A stretch of 64,000 nucleotides of DNA, taken from positions 124,001-188,000 of the forward strand of contig CAAFUR010000021.1 of assembly GCA_900766245.1 (NCBI GenBank), given 5' to 3'. This DNA is from Veillonellaceae bacterium (lineage in GTDB: Bacteria > Bacillota > Negativicutes > Veillonellales > Veillonellaceae). The notes under the pieces were generated by a model. The model was given only the letters and a program-made list of their open reading frames with translations, did not search any database and was not told where the DNA came from. Position numbers and translations under genes: made by a program. Shown here in pieces: positions 7,634 to 16,607 of this stretch; the stretch's first letter is position 1; every line of letters starts with the position of its first letter.

Positions 7634-8572
7634 ATGTTACTGTCAATTGTTGTTCCCGTATTTAATGAGGAAGATAATATTCAAAAATTTTATACTACAG
7701 TCAAAGATGTATTGCAAACTCTTGACTATGACCATGAAATTATTTTCGTCGATGATGGGTCCAGTGATGATAGTGCAGGCATGCTACGATATATTGGTAA
7801 TCAAGATCCAAAAGTAAAGGTTTTGTTGTTGGCACGAAACTTCGGTCATCAACTAGCCTTAACATGTGGATTAGATTACGCCCAAGGTGATGCGGTCATC
7901 ACCATGGATGGCGATATGCAACATCCACCAGAGTTGATTCCAGAACTAGTCAAACATTGGGAAGCAGGTGCAGATGTAGTACGCACCATTCGCGATTCCA
8001 CAGAAGATGCTAGTTGGGCAAAAGCTTTCACATCGAAATACTATTACAAAGTGCTTAACAAATTAGCTAATGTTCCTATTGTGGAAGGTGGTTCCGATTT
8101 CCGATTGATGAATCGTAAGTCTCTGGAAACTTTGAAATCCTTTCGAGAACATGGTAGATTTTTACGGGGTATCGTGGGCGACTTAGGGTTCGTGCAACAT
8201 GAATTTCACTTCGTAGCACCCCCACGTTTTGCAGGTACTTCCAAATTTAGCGTAAAGAAAATGATGCGCTTTGCCTTAGATGGGATTACAGCATTTTCTA
8301 GGGTGCCATTGCGCTTAGCCTTATATATCGGTTTGTTATGCGGACTGCTCAGCCTGATTATGATCGGACACATATTATTCGTTCACTTCTTCTCTGATAA
8401 TGTAATCAGTGGTTGGTCTACCTTAGGGGTGGCTATCTTCTTCTTAGGTGGCGTGCAACTGGTAGGCATTGGTATCATTGGAGAATATGTGGGACGAATT
8501 TTTGAAGAAGTCAAACAACGACCGTTATATTGGGTGAAAGATACCATAAACTGTCACATAGAAGACAAATAA
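7634..8572 (+). CDS. Family 2 glycosyltransferase, GtrB/DPM1-like
   Basis: A 312-residue inner-membrane glycosyltransferase. The GT2 core has VVPVFNEEDNI, a DDGSSDDS loop, and TMDGDMQHPPE with the metal-binding DGD. Two C-terminal transmembrane helices (about residues 230-255 and 265-290) match polyprenyl-phosphate glucosyl/mannosyl transferases such as GtrB. The predicted role is to load a sugar on a lipid carrier for envelope glycan decoration. AAGGAGG precedes the ATG. Confidence 0.87.
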   Translation: MLLSIVVPVFNEEDNIQKFYTTVKDVLQTLDYDHEIIFVDDGSSDDSAGMLRYIGNQDPKVKVLLLARNFGHQLALTCGLDYAQGDAVITMDGDMQHPPELIPELVKHWEAGADVVRTIRDSTEDASWAKAFTSKYYYKVLNKLANVPIVEGGSDFRLMNRKSLETLKSFREHGRFLRGIVGDLGFVQHEFHFVAPPRFAGTSKFSVKKMMRFALDGITAFSRVPLRLALYIGLLCGLLSLIMIGHILFVHFFSDNVISGWSTLGVAIFFLGGVQLVGIGIIGEYVGRIFEEVKQRPLYWVKDTINCHIEDK

Positions 8573-8594
8573 TCGTATATAAGAGAGGAGTCCT

Positions 8595-9443
8595 ATGACG
8601 AGTAAAAAGAAACAATACCTGGCAGTCGCTCTATTAGTAGGCTTTTTAGGTACTAGTGTACAAGGAGCTTATCAATATGGTGATGCAGGAAATGAAATTC
8701 TTGGTATTCAAAAGAAACTCATCGCTGCTGGTTATAAAGCTAGAGAAACTAGCGAATATGATGCAAACACAAAGTGGGCTGTTAGATTATTCCAAAAAGA
8801 TCATGGATTAACAGTGGACGGTATATTAGGGGCAGTGACCTATCAAAAATTAATGGGTAAACCATTACCAGCTAAGACTAACACAGTATCTAAGAAGAAA
8901 GAAATTTCTGAAAAAGATGCAGCCTTATTGTCCCATATCGATCCAAATAGAGAATCCACAGCTATCACATCTACGTTAAAGCATAAAAAAGGCAAAGCCT
9001 CTGCTCCACAAGGGCTGACTTTTAAAAAGAAAGGCAAAACATACAAAGGATTCGAGGTTGGACATCAACCTGTATCTGGCAATGTGAAAGAGATTTTGAC
9101 CTATGCCAATACGTTTACAGGAGTGCCTTATAAATTTGGTGGCACAACACCAGCAGGCTTCGATTGCTCTGGATACATACGCTATGTATTTCAAAAAATA
9201 GGCTTTGATATGCCACGCCAAGCTGACGAACAGTATACAGTGGGTAAAAAAGTGGAGAAAAGTAATTTACAACCCGGTGATTTAGTGTTCTTTGAAACCT
9301 ATGAACCAGGGATTTCCCATTCTGGTATTTACATCGGAGATGGACAATTCATCAGTGCCACATCTAGTAGTGGTGTAGCCGTAGCAGATATTGACGATAG
9401 CTACTGGGGACCACGCTATGTAGGGGCAAAACGCGTACTATAA
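8595..9443 (+). CDS. Secreted NlpC/P60 endopeptidase with peptidoglycan-binding domain
   Basis: A 282-residue exported cell-wall hydrolase. Residues 1-24 form a signal peptide (KKK, hydrophobic stretch, then VQG-AYQ). A PG_binding_1 domain lies at about 28-87, a basic Lys-rich linker at 95-160, and a C-terminal NlpC/P60 domain with catalytic Cys191 (GFDCSGYI) and His242 (SHSGIYIGDG). It is predicted to cut stem peptides in peptidoglycan. It lies 22 bases after the glycosyltransferase and ends at a strong terminator. Confidence 0.92.
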   Translation: MTSKKKQYLAVALLVGFLGTSVQGAYQYGDAGNEILGIQKKLIAAGYKARETSEYDANTKWAVRLFQKDHGLTVDGILGAVTYQKLMGKPLPAKTNTVSKKKEISEKDAALLSHIDPNRESTAITSTLKHKKGKASAPQGLTFKKKGKTYKGFEVGHQPVSGNVKEILTYANTFTGVPYKFGGTTPAGFDCSGYIRYVFQKIGFDMPRQADEQYTVGKKVEKSNLQPGDLVFFETYEPGISHSGIYIGDGQFISATSSSGVAVADIDDSYWGPRYVGAKRVL

Positions 9444-9448
9444 CACAC

Positions 9449-9480
9449 AAGCTGTAATGATGATGTCATTACAGCTTTTG
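9449..9480 (+). terminator. Intrinsic terminator
   Basis: A 12-bp perfect stem AAGCTGTAATGA / TCATTACAGCTT with a 5-base loop and a short T run, six bases after the NlpC/P60 gene. Confidence 0.85.
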
Positions 9481-9518
9481 CCATATATGCGATAAGTTGA
9501 AACATAAAGGAGTTAACT

Positions 9519-10229
9519 ATGACGCACGCAGGCATTCATATACAAGATGTGCAATTTTCCTATGGATCACAGACGGTTATCCATAATATGACTATCACTA
9601 TTCCCAAAGGCGAGTTTGTGCTCGTGGTGGGACCTAATGGATCTGGTAAAACCACGTGGCTTCGTATGGTAGCAGGACTATTAGAACCGACAGCAGGACA
9701 TCTTTGTTTAGATGGTATTAGTCCAAAAGAGGCGCAAATGAAAGGGCTCATTCATTTAGTGCCACAAATTTATAACAAGAATGCAGCCCAATTTCCAGCT
9801 ACCGTAGAAGAGGTAGTGGGACTAGCTTTATTTCATGTGCCGAAACAAGATCGTAAAGGTCGTATCTTGGAAGCTTTGGAATTAGTAGGTATGCAAGACT
9901 TTTTAAAGCGCCGTATTGGTGAGCTCAGCGGTGGTCAACAACAACGTGTAATGTTAGCCCAAGCCTTAGCGCGCAAACCGAACTATATCTTACTGGATGA
10001 GCCTACAAGTGGTATCGATTACGAAACCAGTAAAAAAATTTATGAAGTGTTGCGCGCTCTAAAGCAAGAAAATATTACGGTCATCATGGTCACTCATGAT
10101 GTGACGGAAGCTATGGAAGTGGCAGATACAATTTTATGTGTGGATGGACATGCTTGTTACTATGGACCTTGCAAAGGCTTTATGGAAAGTCATCAAGGAT
10201 CTCGTTTGGCATGGCATATAGGAGGTTAA
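9519..10229 (+). CDS. Metal ABC transporter ATP-binding protein (ZnuC/MntB-like)
   Basis: A 236-residue ABC ATPase with Walker A GPNGSGKTT, Q-loop VPQIYN, signature LSGGQQQRV, Walker B YILLDEPTSG and switch His in VTHD. Similarity and its partner permease place it in the zinc/manganese/iron family. It ends one base before the permease ATG. The solute-binding protein normally in such operons is not encoded here. Confidence 0.88.
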   Translation: MTHAGIHIQDVQFSYGSQTVIHNMTITIPKGEFVLVVGPNGSGKTTWLRMVAGLLEPTAGHLCLDGISPKEAQMKGLIHLVPQIYNKNAAQFPATVEEVVGLALFHVPKQDRKGRILEALELVGMQDFLKRRIGELSGGQQQRVMLAQALARKPNYILLDEPTSGIDYETSKKIYEVLRALKQENITVIMVTHDVTEAMEVADTILCVDGHACYYGPCKGFMESHQGSRLAWHIGG

Positions 10230-10230
10230 G

Positions 10231-11034
10231 ATGGATATTTTATCCTATACATTTATGCAACGTGCCTTTTTAGCAGGCCTCATCGTGGCGCTCATGTGTC
10301 CATTAATTGGTATGTTCATCGTTATCAAACGACAATCCATGCTCGGCGATGGCTTAGGTCATATCGCCTTTGCTGGTGTGACGGGAGCATCTTTACTGAA
10401 AGTATACCCTCCATTAGGTGCGGTGGTATTGACCGTGCTATCTGCGATGGGCATAGAACTAGTGCGTCGCTATCAAAAACAATATGCAGATATGATTATG
10501 GCATTATTCTTTTATGGTGGATTATCCTTAGCTATCGTCTTTTCTACGATGGTGAAAATGCCTAGCACGGGTCTATTGAACTTCTTATTCGGCAGTATTT
10601 TGACGGTCACTATGACCGATATCTATGGCATTGGTGCTGTGGCAATAGTAGTGGGGATCATCATGAAATTTGTGTATCACTCCTTAATGCTTACCTCTTT
10701 TGATGAAGAGATTGCTCGCACCGTAGGCATTAATGTGAATCGTGTGAACATGATCTTCGCCATCTTAACAGCCCTTGTGGTTGTGATGGGTATGACCGTA
10801 GTAGGGATTTTATTAATCAGTGCTTTGATGATAGTTCCTGTTGCCTCTGCTCATTTATGGAAACGAGGCTTTAAAGAAACTTGGGGCATCGCTACTGTAT
10901 ATTCAGTTCTATCCGTTGTTGGTGGACTATGTAGCGCCTTTTGGCTAGACTTTGCACCAGGGGGGACAATTGTGCTCACAGCTATTGGACTTTATGTGAT
11001 TACATTTTTTGTAAATTTGGTGAAATGTAGATAG
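10231..11034 (+). CDS. Metal ABC transporter permease (ZnuB/MntC-like)
   Basis: A 267-residue polytopic membrane protein with about eight hydrophobic segments, matching the ABC-3 family of zinc/manganese permeases. Family features include LGDGLGHIAFAGV near residue 45 and VGILLISALMIVPVASA near 190. It pairs with the ATPase just upstream. Without the binding protein the metal cannot be told. Confidence 0.9.
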   Translation: MDILSYTFMQRAFLAGLIVALMCPLIGMFIVIKRQSMLGDGLGHIAFAGVTGASLLKVYPPLGAVVLTVLSAMGIELVRRYQKQYADMIMALFFYGGLSLAIVFSTMVKMPSTGLLNFLFGSILTVTMTDIYGIGAVAIVVGIIMKFVYHSLMLTSFDEEIARTVGINVNRVNMIFAILTALVVVMGMTVVGILLISALMIVPVASAHLWKRGFKETWGIATVYSVLSVVGGLCSAFWLDFAPGGTIVLTAIGLYVITFFVNLVKCR

Positions 11035-11105
11035 TAATACAATATACCATCAGTATTGAAAGTATCGTCATCATATATAGGTCAATGACTGTACCTAAAT
11101 GCATA

Positions 11106-11130
11106 CTTTCATCAAAATCTGTGGTATAAT
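11106..11130 (+). promoter_or_regulatory. Extended -10 promoter of alaS
   Basis: TGGTATAAT (TATAAT at 11125-11130) is an extended -10 element. No good -35 is seen, as usual for extended -10 promoters. It lies about 30 bases before the alaS start and rules out the longer in-frame start at 11099. Confidence 0.7.
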
Positions 11131-11161
11131 AAAGGCAATAAACAATTTTAGGAGGGAAACC

Positions 11162-13771
11162 ATGACAGGAAATGAATTACGCCAAGCGTATTTGAATTTT
11201 TTTGAAAGTAAAGGACATTTAAAACAAGAGAGTTATTCTCTTGTTCCAGATAACGACCCATCTTTGTTATTAATCGGAGCTGGTATGGCGCCTTTGAAAC
11301 CATTTTTTACAGGTAAATTAGTGCCACCTTGTACACGAATTACGACAAGTCAAAAGTCAATTCGTACAGGGGATATTGAAAACGTAGGACGTACAGCACG
11401 TCACCATACATTCTTTGAAATGTTGGGTAACTTCTCTTTTGGTGATTATTTCAAAAAAGAAGCTATCCATTGGGCATGGGAATTCTTAACAGAAGTTATC
11501 AAATTGGATAAAGAAAAATTATACGTTACTGTATATCCAGATGACCAAGAAGCGTATGACACTTGGCATAATGAAATCGGGTTGCCAGACAGCCATATCA
11601 GCCGTTTGGAAGATAACTTCTGGGAAATCGGCGAAGGCCCATGCGGTCCCGATAGCGAAATTTTCTTCGACTTAGGACCAGAACGTGGTTGTGATGATCC
11701 AAACTGTGCACCAGGTTGTGATTGCGATCGTTTCCTTGAAATTTGGAACCTTGTGTTCACGCAATTCAATCGCACTGCAGAAGGTACATACGAACCATTG
11801 GCTAAGAAAAATATCGATACTGGTGCTGGTTTAGAACGTTTGGCATCTGTTTTACAAGGTAAAGAAAGTAACTTTGAAACAGATTTGATTTTCCCAATCA
11901 TCGAAGCGACAGCAAAAAAAGCAGGTGTTACGTATCATACAGATGCGAATACAGATGTTTCTTTGAAAGTTATCGCCGACCATATTCGTGCTATTGTGGC
12001 ATTGATTGCAGATGGTGTGTTACCATCTAATGAAGGCCGTGGTTATGTGCTTCGCCGTATTTTGCGCCGTGCTGTTCGTCATGGTCGTCTATTAGGTATT
12101 CAAGGACCATTTTTGGTACCATTAGTAGATATCGTAGTAGATATCTTGGGTGGTGCGATCTCTAATATCGTGGAAAAACAAGACTTTGTAAAGCGTGTTG
12201 TGGCAAATGAAGAAGAACGCTTTAACCAAACGTTGGCGTCTGGCCTAGACATGTTAAGCCATTTATTGGATACATTAAAAGCTGATGGTACGACTACTGT
12301 ACCAGGTCAAGATGTATTCAAGTTATATGACACCTATGGATTCCCTTGGGAATTGACAGAAGAAATTGCGCACGAAGCTGGTTTCACTATCGACCAAGCT
12401 GGTTTCGAAGCTGCTATGAATGAACAACGTACTCGTGCTCGTGAAGCTCGTGAAGATGTAGATGCAAAAGTAGCAACTCCAGACATTACGCACTTATCCA
12501 ATGAACATATTTCTGACGATGAAAGTGCCACAGCATCCACTGTATTGTTAATCGGTGAAGGGGCGAAAGCTATCGACCGTGCGGAAGATGGACAGGATGT
12601 AACGATCATCGTAAAAACAACTCCATTCCATGCAGAGGGAGGCGGACAATTAGGTGACACTGGATTCATTGTTGGTCCATTGGGTAAAGTAGAAGTACAT
12701 ACAGCGAAAAAATTACCAGAAGGCACTACCTACCATGTAGGTACAGTGGTAGAAGGTAGCATCTCTGTAAATGACGAAGTCACTTTTGCAGTGGATGTAG
12801 AGCGTCGTCAACATATGGCTCGTAACCATACAGCAACGCACTTATTGCATGCTGCCTTGCGCTCCGTGTTGGGTACGCATGTCAACCAAGCCGGCTCTTT
12901 GGTAACACCAGACTACTTGCGTTTTGACTTTACACACTTCTCTCCTGTGACCGCAGAAGAATTACAAACGATTACAAATATGGTGAATGAACAAATTCTT
13001 CGTGCCTCCACATTGGAAGTAGAAACTATGTCCATCGACGCAGCGAAAGCAAAAGGTGCTATGGCATTGTTCGGCGAAAAATATGGTTCTGAAGTACGTG
13101 TCGTATCTGTGCCAGAATTCTCCATCGAATTGTGTGGTGGTTCTCACGTAGAAAATACAGGATTTATCGGTCAATTCCGTATCACTTCTGAAGGTGGTAT
13201 TGGCTCTGGCGTACGCCGTATCGAAGCGGTGACAGGTAAAGCAGCTTTAGCTTTAGCACAACAAGAAGAACATACGTTAAAATCTGTAGCATCTCTTGTA
13301 AAAGCAAAACCACAAGAAGTGGTAGGCAAAGTACAACAAGTACTTGACCATGCAAAAGCTGTAGAACGTGAGCTAGATCAAGTGAAAAAAGAATTGAATA
13401 GCGGTAACCTTGATGGTGTCTTAGCTGGTCAATTTGCAGTAGGTGATGTAACAGCTGTGGTAGCGTCTGTTCCAGTATCCGACATGGGTGAATTGCGCGA
13501 TATGGCAGATATGGTTCGTGATAAAATCGGCTCCGGCGTTGTTCTTTTGGGAGCAGCTGGTGGCGATAAAGTGAACTTCGTCTGCATGGCTACGAAAGAC
13601 GTAGTAGGCAAAGGTATCCATTGCGGTAACATCGTAAAAGCAGCAGCTCAAGCAGCTGGTGGTAATGGCGGTGGACGTCCAGATATGGCACAAGCTGGTG
13701 GTAAAGATCCAGCAGCGATGGACCAAGCCTTAGCAGCAGGTAAAGAAGCCATCCAATCCATGGTTGGATAA
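11162..13771 (+). CDS. alaS: Alanine--tRNA ligase
   Basis: An 869-residue class II aminoacyl-tRNA synthetase. The catalytic core starts at LRQAYLNFFESKGH, with the class II motif 2 region RTGDIENVGRTARHHTFFEMLGN (partly shown). The editing domain carries the HxxxH zinc motif in HTATHLL and the distal CGGSHV. The C-terminal DHHA1 domain ends in GGGRPDMAQAGGKD. Start 11162 has AGGAGG 6 bases upstream; the 21-residue extension from 11099 would overlap the promoter. Confidence 0.98.
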   Translation: MTGNELRQAYLNFFESKGHLKQESYSLVPDNDPSLLLIGAGMAPLKPFFTGKLVPPCTRITTSQKSIRTGDIENVGRTARHHTFFEMLGNFSFGDYFKKEAIHWAWEFLTEVIKLDKEKLYVTVYPDDQEAYDTWHNEIGLPDSHISRLEDNFWEIGEGPCGPDSEIFFDLGPERGCDDPNCAPGCDCDRFLEIWNLVFTQFNRTAEGTYEPLAKKNIDTGAGLERLASVLQGKESNFETDLIFPIIEATAKKAGVTYHTDANTDVSLKVIADHIRAIVALIADGVLPSNEGRGYVLRRILRRAVRHGRLLGIQGPFLVPLVDIVVDILGGAISNIVEKQDFVKRVVANEEERFNQTLASGLDMLSHLLDTLKADGTTTVPGQDVFKLYDTYGFPWELTEEIAHEAGFTIDQAGFEAAMNEQRTRAREAREDVDAKVATPDITHLSNEHISDDESATASTVLLIGEGAKAIDRAEDGQDVTIIVKTTPFHAEGGGQLGDTGFIVGPLGKVEVHTAKKLPEGTTYHVGTVVEGSISVNDEVTFAVDVERRQHMARNHTATHLLHAALRSVLGTHVNQAGSLVTPDYLRFDFTHFSPVTAEELQTITNMVNEQILRASTLEVETMSIDAAKAKGAMALFGEKYGSEVRVVSVPEFSIELCGGSHVENTGFIGQFRITSEGGIGSGVRRIEAVTGKAALALAQQEEHTLKSVASLVKAKPQEVVGKVQQVLDHAKAVERELDQVKKELNSGNLDGVLAGQFAVGDVTAVVASVPVSDMGELRDMADMVRDKIGSGVVLLGAAGGDKVNFVCMATKDVVGKGIHCGNIVKAAAQAAGGNGGGRPDMAQAGGKDPAAMDQALAAGKEAIQSMVG

Positions 13772-13823
13772 GCTTACTATAAATGAGACTTTCAGTAGAA
13801 AACTCATGATAAGGAGGGATTAT

Positions 13824-14084
13824 ATGAATCTTTCAGATAAAACAATGGTGATTAAACCGGTACAAACTACGCCGTTAACACCAGAAGAAGTATTCCAACA
13901 TGTGTTTCAAGCACTAGTGGAAAAAGGGTATAACCCGATTAGTCAAATCACAGGATATCTCATTTCGGGAGATCCAACGTATATTACAAGTTATAACAAT
14001 GCTCGGAAAGACATTCGTAGCATCGAAAGAGATGAACTCATTGAAGAACTTGTAAAAGAATATGTGAAAGCGAAACAATTATAA
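13824..14084 (+). CDS. ireB: IreB family regulatory phosphoprotein
   Basis: An 86-residue protein with the conserved EKGYNPISQITGYLISGDPTYIT.. and ERDELIEELVKEY blocks (DUF965). In Enterococcus, IreB is the substrate of the Ser/Thr kinase IreK and controls cephalosporin resistance. I choose ATG 13824, just after AAGGAGG; the longer frame from 13764 overlaps alaS. The alaS-ireB-ruvX-DUF1292 order is widely conserved in Firmicutes. Confidence 0.92.
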   Translation: MNLSDKTMVIKPVQTTPLTPEEVFQHVFQALVEKGYNPISQITGYLISGDPTYITSYNNARKDIRSIERDELIEELVKEYVKAKQL

Positions 14085-14494
14085 TGCGAATTATGGCACT
14101 CGATGTGGGAAGTCGGACGATTGGTGTCGCATGCAGTGATGCGCTGTATATTACAGCGCAGGGCATCGAAACCATTCGCCGCACGTCTCATGAAAAAGAC
14201 TTTCAGCGCATTGCGGAGTTAATCCGTGAATACGAGGTAGACACCATTGTGGTAGGAATGCCGAAAAATATGAATGGCACAAAAGGGGACCGGGCTGAGA
14301 AAACGGAAGCCTTTGTGGAAAAGATGAAAGAAGTCATCTCTACGCCAGTTGTATTTTGGGATGAACGTCTATCTACAGTGATGGCAGAAAAATCTTTAAT
14401 TGCTGCTGATGTAAGTCGTAAAAAACGGAAAGAAGTCATTGATAAGATGGCAGCAGTTGTCATTTTACAAGGCTATTTAGATAGTCGTTCATAA
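14084..14494 (+). CDS. ruvX: Holliday junction resolvase RuvX/YqgF
   Basis: A 136-residue RNase H-like nuclease with ALDVGSRTIGVACSD at residues 4-18 (first catalytic Asp), VVGMPKNMNGTKGDRA in the middle and WDERLST (second acidic site) near 91. The family processes 16S rRNA 5' ends and may resolve Holliday junctions. ATG overlaps the ireB stop by one base (TAATG). Confidence 0.95.
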   Translation: MRIMALDVGSRTIGVACSDALYITAQGIETIRRTSHEKDFQRIAELIREYEVDTIVVGMPKNMNGTKGDRAEKTEAFVEKMKEVISTPVVFWDERLSTVMAEKSLIAADVSRKKRKEVIDKMAAVVILQGYLDSRS

Positions 14495-14504
14495 GGAGGT
14501 TACC

Positions 14505-14777
14505 ATGATCGAACAAGGTTACGAAGGTGAAGTATCTGTGATTGTCATTGAAGACGAAAATGGAGAAGAAATGTACTATGAAGAAGAAATGCTGATTCAA
14601 CATGATGGAAAAGCATTTGCTATTTTAGTATCTCTTCCTCCAGAAGAAGACACTGAACATGATGAACCAGAAGTGATTATTGCGCGCATTGATGAAGAAG
14701 AAGGAGAACAAGTTTACGTGGCTCCAACTGATGAAGAATTCGATGCAGTCATTAAATTATACGAAGAAATGGACTAA
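14505..14777 (+). CDS. DUF1292 acidic protein
   Basis: A 90-residue, very acidic protein (Glu/Asp over a quarter of residues) of the DUF1292 family, always found with ruvX and ireB in Firmicutes. Function is unknown. AAGGAGG precedes the ATG, 10 bases after ruvX, and a terminator follows, making this the last gene of the unit. Confidence 0.85.
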   Translation: MIEQGYEGEVSVIVIEDENGEEMYYEEEMLIQHDGKAFAILVSLPPEEDTEHDEPEVIIARIDEEEGEQVYVAPTDEEFDAVIKLYEEMD

Positions 14778-14786
14778 TCGCTAGTA

Positions 14787-14833
14787 GGGGCTGTAACAGA
14801 TTGCCGATAGGCAGTGTGGTTACAGTCCTTTTT
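14787..14833 (+). terminator. Intrinsic terminator of the ireB-ruvX-DUF1292 unit
   Basis: GGGGCTGTAAC pairs with GTTACAGTCC across a GC-rich loop that can itself fold, followed by five T. It is one of several hairpins in the window sharing this GGRCTGTAAC sequence. Confidence 0.8.
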
Positions 14834-14953
14834 CTGTATGGTAAGGTTTGTGTAAAGGAGCAGTGGAGACCTGAGGTTAATAGAACTTTCGCAGTGGTGC
14901 CATATAGTATAGGTGAGTGTAGTCCCTAGATTGATCTATGCTATATAGAAAAA

Positions 14954-14983
14954 TTGCTATATACACTCCTAAAATGGTATAAT
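14954..14983 (+). promoter_or_regulatory. Promoter of mltG operon
   Basis: TTGCTA (14954-14959), 18-base spacer, extended -10 TGGTATAAT (TATAAT at 14978-14983), 27 bases before the GTG start of mltG. Confidence 0.8.
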
Positions 14984-15010
14984 ATAGTATTCATTGAAAA
15001 GGAGATTGCT

Positions 15011-16018
15011 GTGAAACAATATGTAAAATACATCTACGGATGTGTAGCGATTCTGTTGGTCACTGTATTTGGTGTGCTAGCAGGTATGTATTATATTCCT
15101 TGGACTGGAGGGTCAAAGGAAGAGGTAGAAACGGTTGTCATTAGTGAGAACCAAACGGGTGCGGAGATTGGCGATGTGCTCTATGAAAGAGGTCTCATCA
15201 CATCACCTGCGGTGTTCCGTGCAGCCTTGCGTTTGACGGGGGCCATGGATAAATTACAACATGGGTATTACCAAATTCCTCATCACTCTAGCTTGAGTGA
15301 GATTGTTGGATTACTCCAACAAGGGCGATTACAAACGGTGAAGCTTACAATTCCTGAGGGGTTTACCATTGGTGAAATTGGAAAACGCATTGAAGAACAA
15401 GGTATCGATACGCAATATGCTTTCATGGAATACGGCAAGACCTATACGCCCTATGAGTACATGGTGGGTACAAAGCCTGTTACGTATCGTGTAGAAGGCT
15501 TCCTGTTCCCTAGCACTTATGAGATTCCTGTAGGGAGCAAAGCAGAAGATGTAATGGCCATCATGGCGGATGAAATGAATCGTCAATTAACGCCAAAAAT
15601 GCGACAAGATATTGAAGCGCAAGGGATGACTATTTTTGAGTTCATCACATTAGCATCATTGGTAGAAAAAGAAGCCAAGTTCGATGAAGATCGTCCCATC
15701 ATTGCTGCAGTATTCCGCCAACGTTTAAAAACGGGCATGCCTCTTGAATCTTGCGCTAGTATCCAATATATTCTAGGGTATCCAAAACCGCTCATTACGA
15801 TTGAGGATACAAAACTAGAAAGCCCATACAATACATACCTTCATAAAGGATTGCCACCGGGGCCAATTGCAAACCCAGGTATCAAATCCATGGAGGCTGT
15901 TCTCTATGCGCCACCGACAGAGTATTTATTCTTTGTGGCTGACAAAGAGGGGCACCATCATTTCACAAAAACCTATGAAGAACATTTAAAAATAGTGGAT
16001 CAAATTTATGAAAATTAA
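15011..16018 (+). CDS. mltG: Endolytic transglycosylase MltG (YceG-like)
   Basis: A 335-residue inner-membrane lytic transglycosylase that ends growing glycan strands. One N-terminal transmembrane helix (about 6-28) precedes a LysM-like region and the YceG domain. The catalytic Glu is in ASLVEKEAKFDED and the ESCASIQYILG and SPYNTY..GLPPGPI blocks are intact. I use GTG 15011, nine bases after AAAAGGAG; the upstream in-frame ATG lies in the promoter. It overlaps trmR by 11 bases. Confidence 0.94.
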   Translation: MKQYVKYIYGCVAILLVTVFGVLAGMYYIPWTGGSKEEVETVVISENQTGAEIGDVLYERGLITSPAVFRAALRLTGAMDKLQHGYYQIPHHSSLSEIVGLLQQGRLQTVKLTIPEGFTIGEIGKRIEEQGIDTQYAFMEYGKTYTPYEYMVGTKPVTYRVEGFLFPSTYEIPVGSKAEDVMAIMADEMNRQLTPKMRQDIEAQGMTIFEFITLASLVEKEAKFDEDRPIIAAVFRQRLKTGMPLESCASIQYILGYPKPLITIEDTKLESPYNTYLHKGLPPGPIANPGIKSMEAVLYAPPTEYLFFVADKEGHHHFTKTYEEHLKIVDQIYEN

Positions 16019-16604
16019 AGAGATTTTAAATGAACAACGCATTTATGCGCTCTTGCATGATGTGCCAATTTTGCGAGAATCGGAAGTAGAACTCTTTGAA
16101 GACTTAATCGGCTTGTACAAACCGAAACGTGTCTTGGAAGTGGGCACTGCCATTGGTTATTCGTCATTGTTATTGGCAAAACATATGGATAAAGAAGGTC
16201 AGCTCATCACCATGGAATTAGACGATGTGCGCCATGGGATGGCAACCCATTTCATTTCGCAGTCGGAGTACGGGGAGAAAATTACCTTATTAAAAGGAGA
16301 TGCTACGGAACTATTAGAGACTGTGGAGGGACCCTTTGACTTAGTATTCTTAGATGGTCCCAAAGGTCAGTACTTGAAGCAGTTAGAATTGATCGAGCCG
16401 AAATTAGCTGATAATGCTGTAGTTTTAGCAGATAATGTGTTATTCCGTGGCTATGTGCGGGGAGATAAAGAACCGCCACGTCGCTTTAAAACTATTGTGA
16501 AGAGGTTGCAAGAGTACTTAACTTATGTAGAACAAAAAGAACACTACAACACCACCATCTACCCTATGGGAGATGGCATGAGTGTCAGTGTATGGAAAGG
16601 ATAA
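16008..16604 (+). CDS. trmR: tRNA 5-hydroxyuridine methyltransferase TrmR-like
   Basis: A 198-residue class I methyltransferase of the COMT-like O-methyltransferase 3 family, with SAM motif VLEVGTAIGYSSLLLA at about 41-56 and FLDGPKGQY as the metal/substrate loop. In Bacillus the mltG-linked gene (yrrM) is TrmR, which methylates ho5U34 of tRNA to mo5U34. The gene immediately downstream is the matching U32-family hydroxylase, which supports this over a generic catechol methyltransferase. Confidence 0.88.
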   Translation: MKIKEILNEQRIYALLHDVPILRESEVELFEDLIGLYKPKRVLEVGTAIGYSSLLLAKHMDKEGQLITMELDDVRHGMATHFISQSEYGEKITLLKGDATELLETVEGPFDLVFLDGPKGQYLKQLELIEPKLADNAVVLADNVLFRGYVRGDKEPPRRFKTIVKRLQEYLTYVEQKEHYNTTIYPMGDGMSVSVWKG

Positions 16605-16607
16605 ACT

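Noticed and set aside
11446..11901. 151-codon minus-strand ORF in alaS
   Set aside because: Shadow of alaS with no ribosome site.
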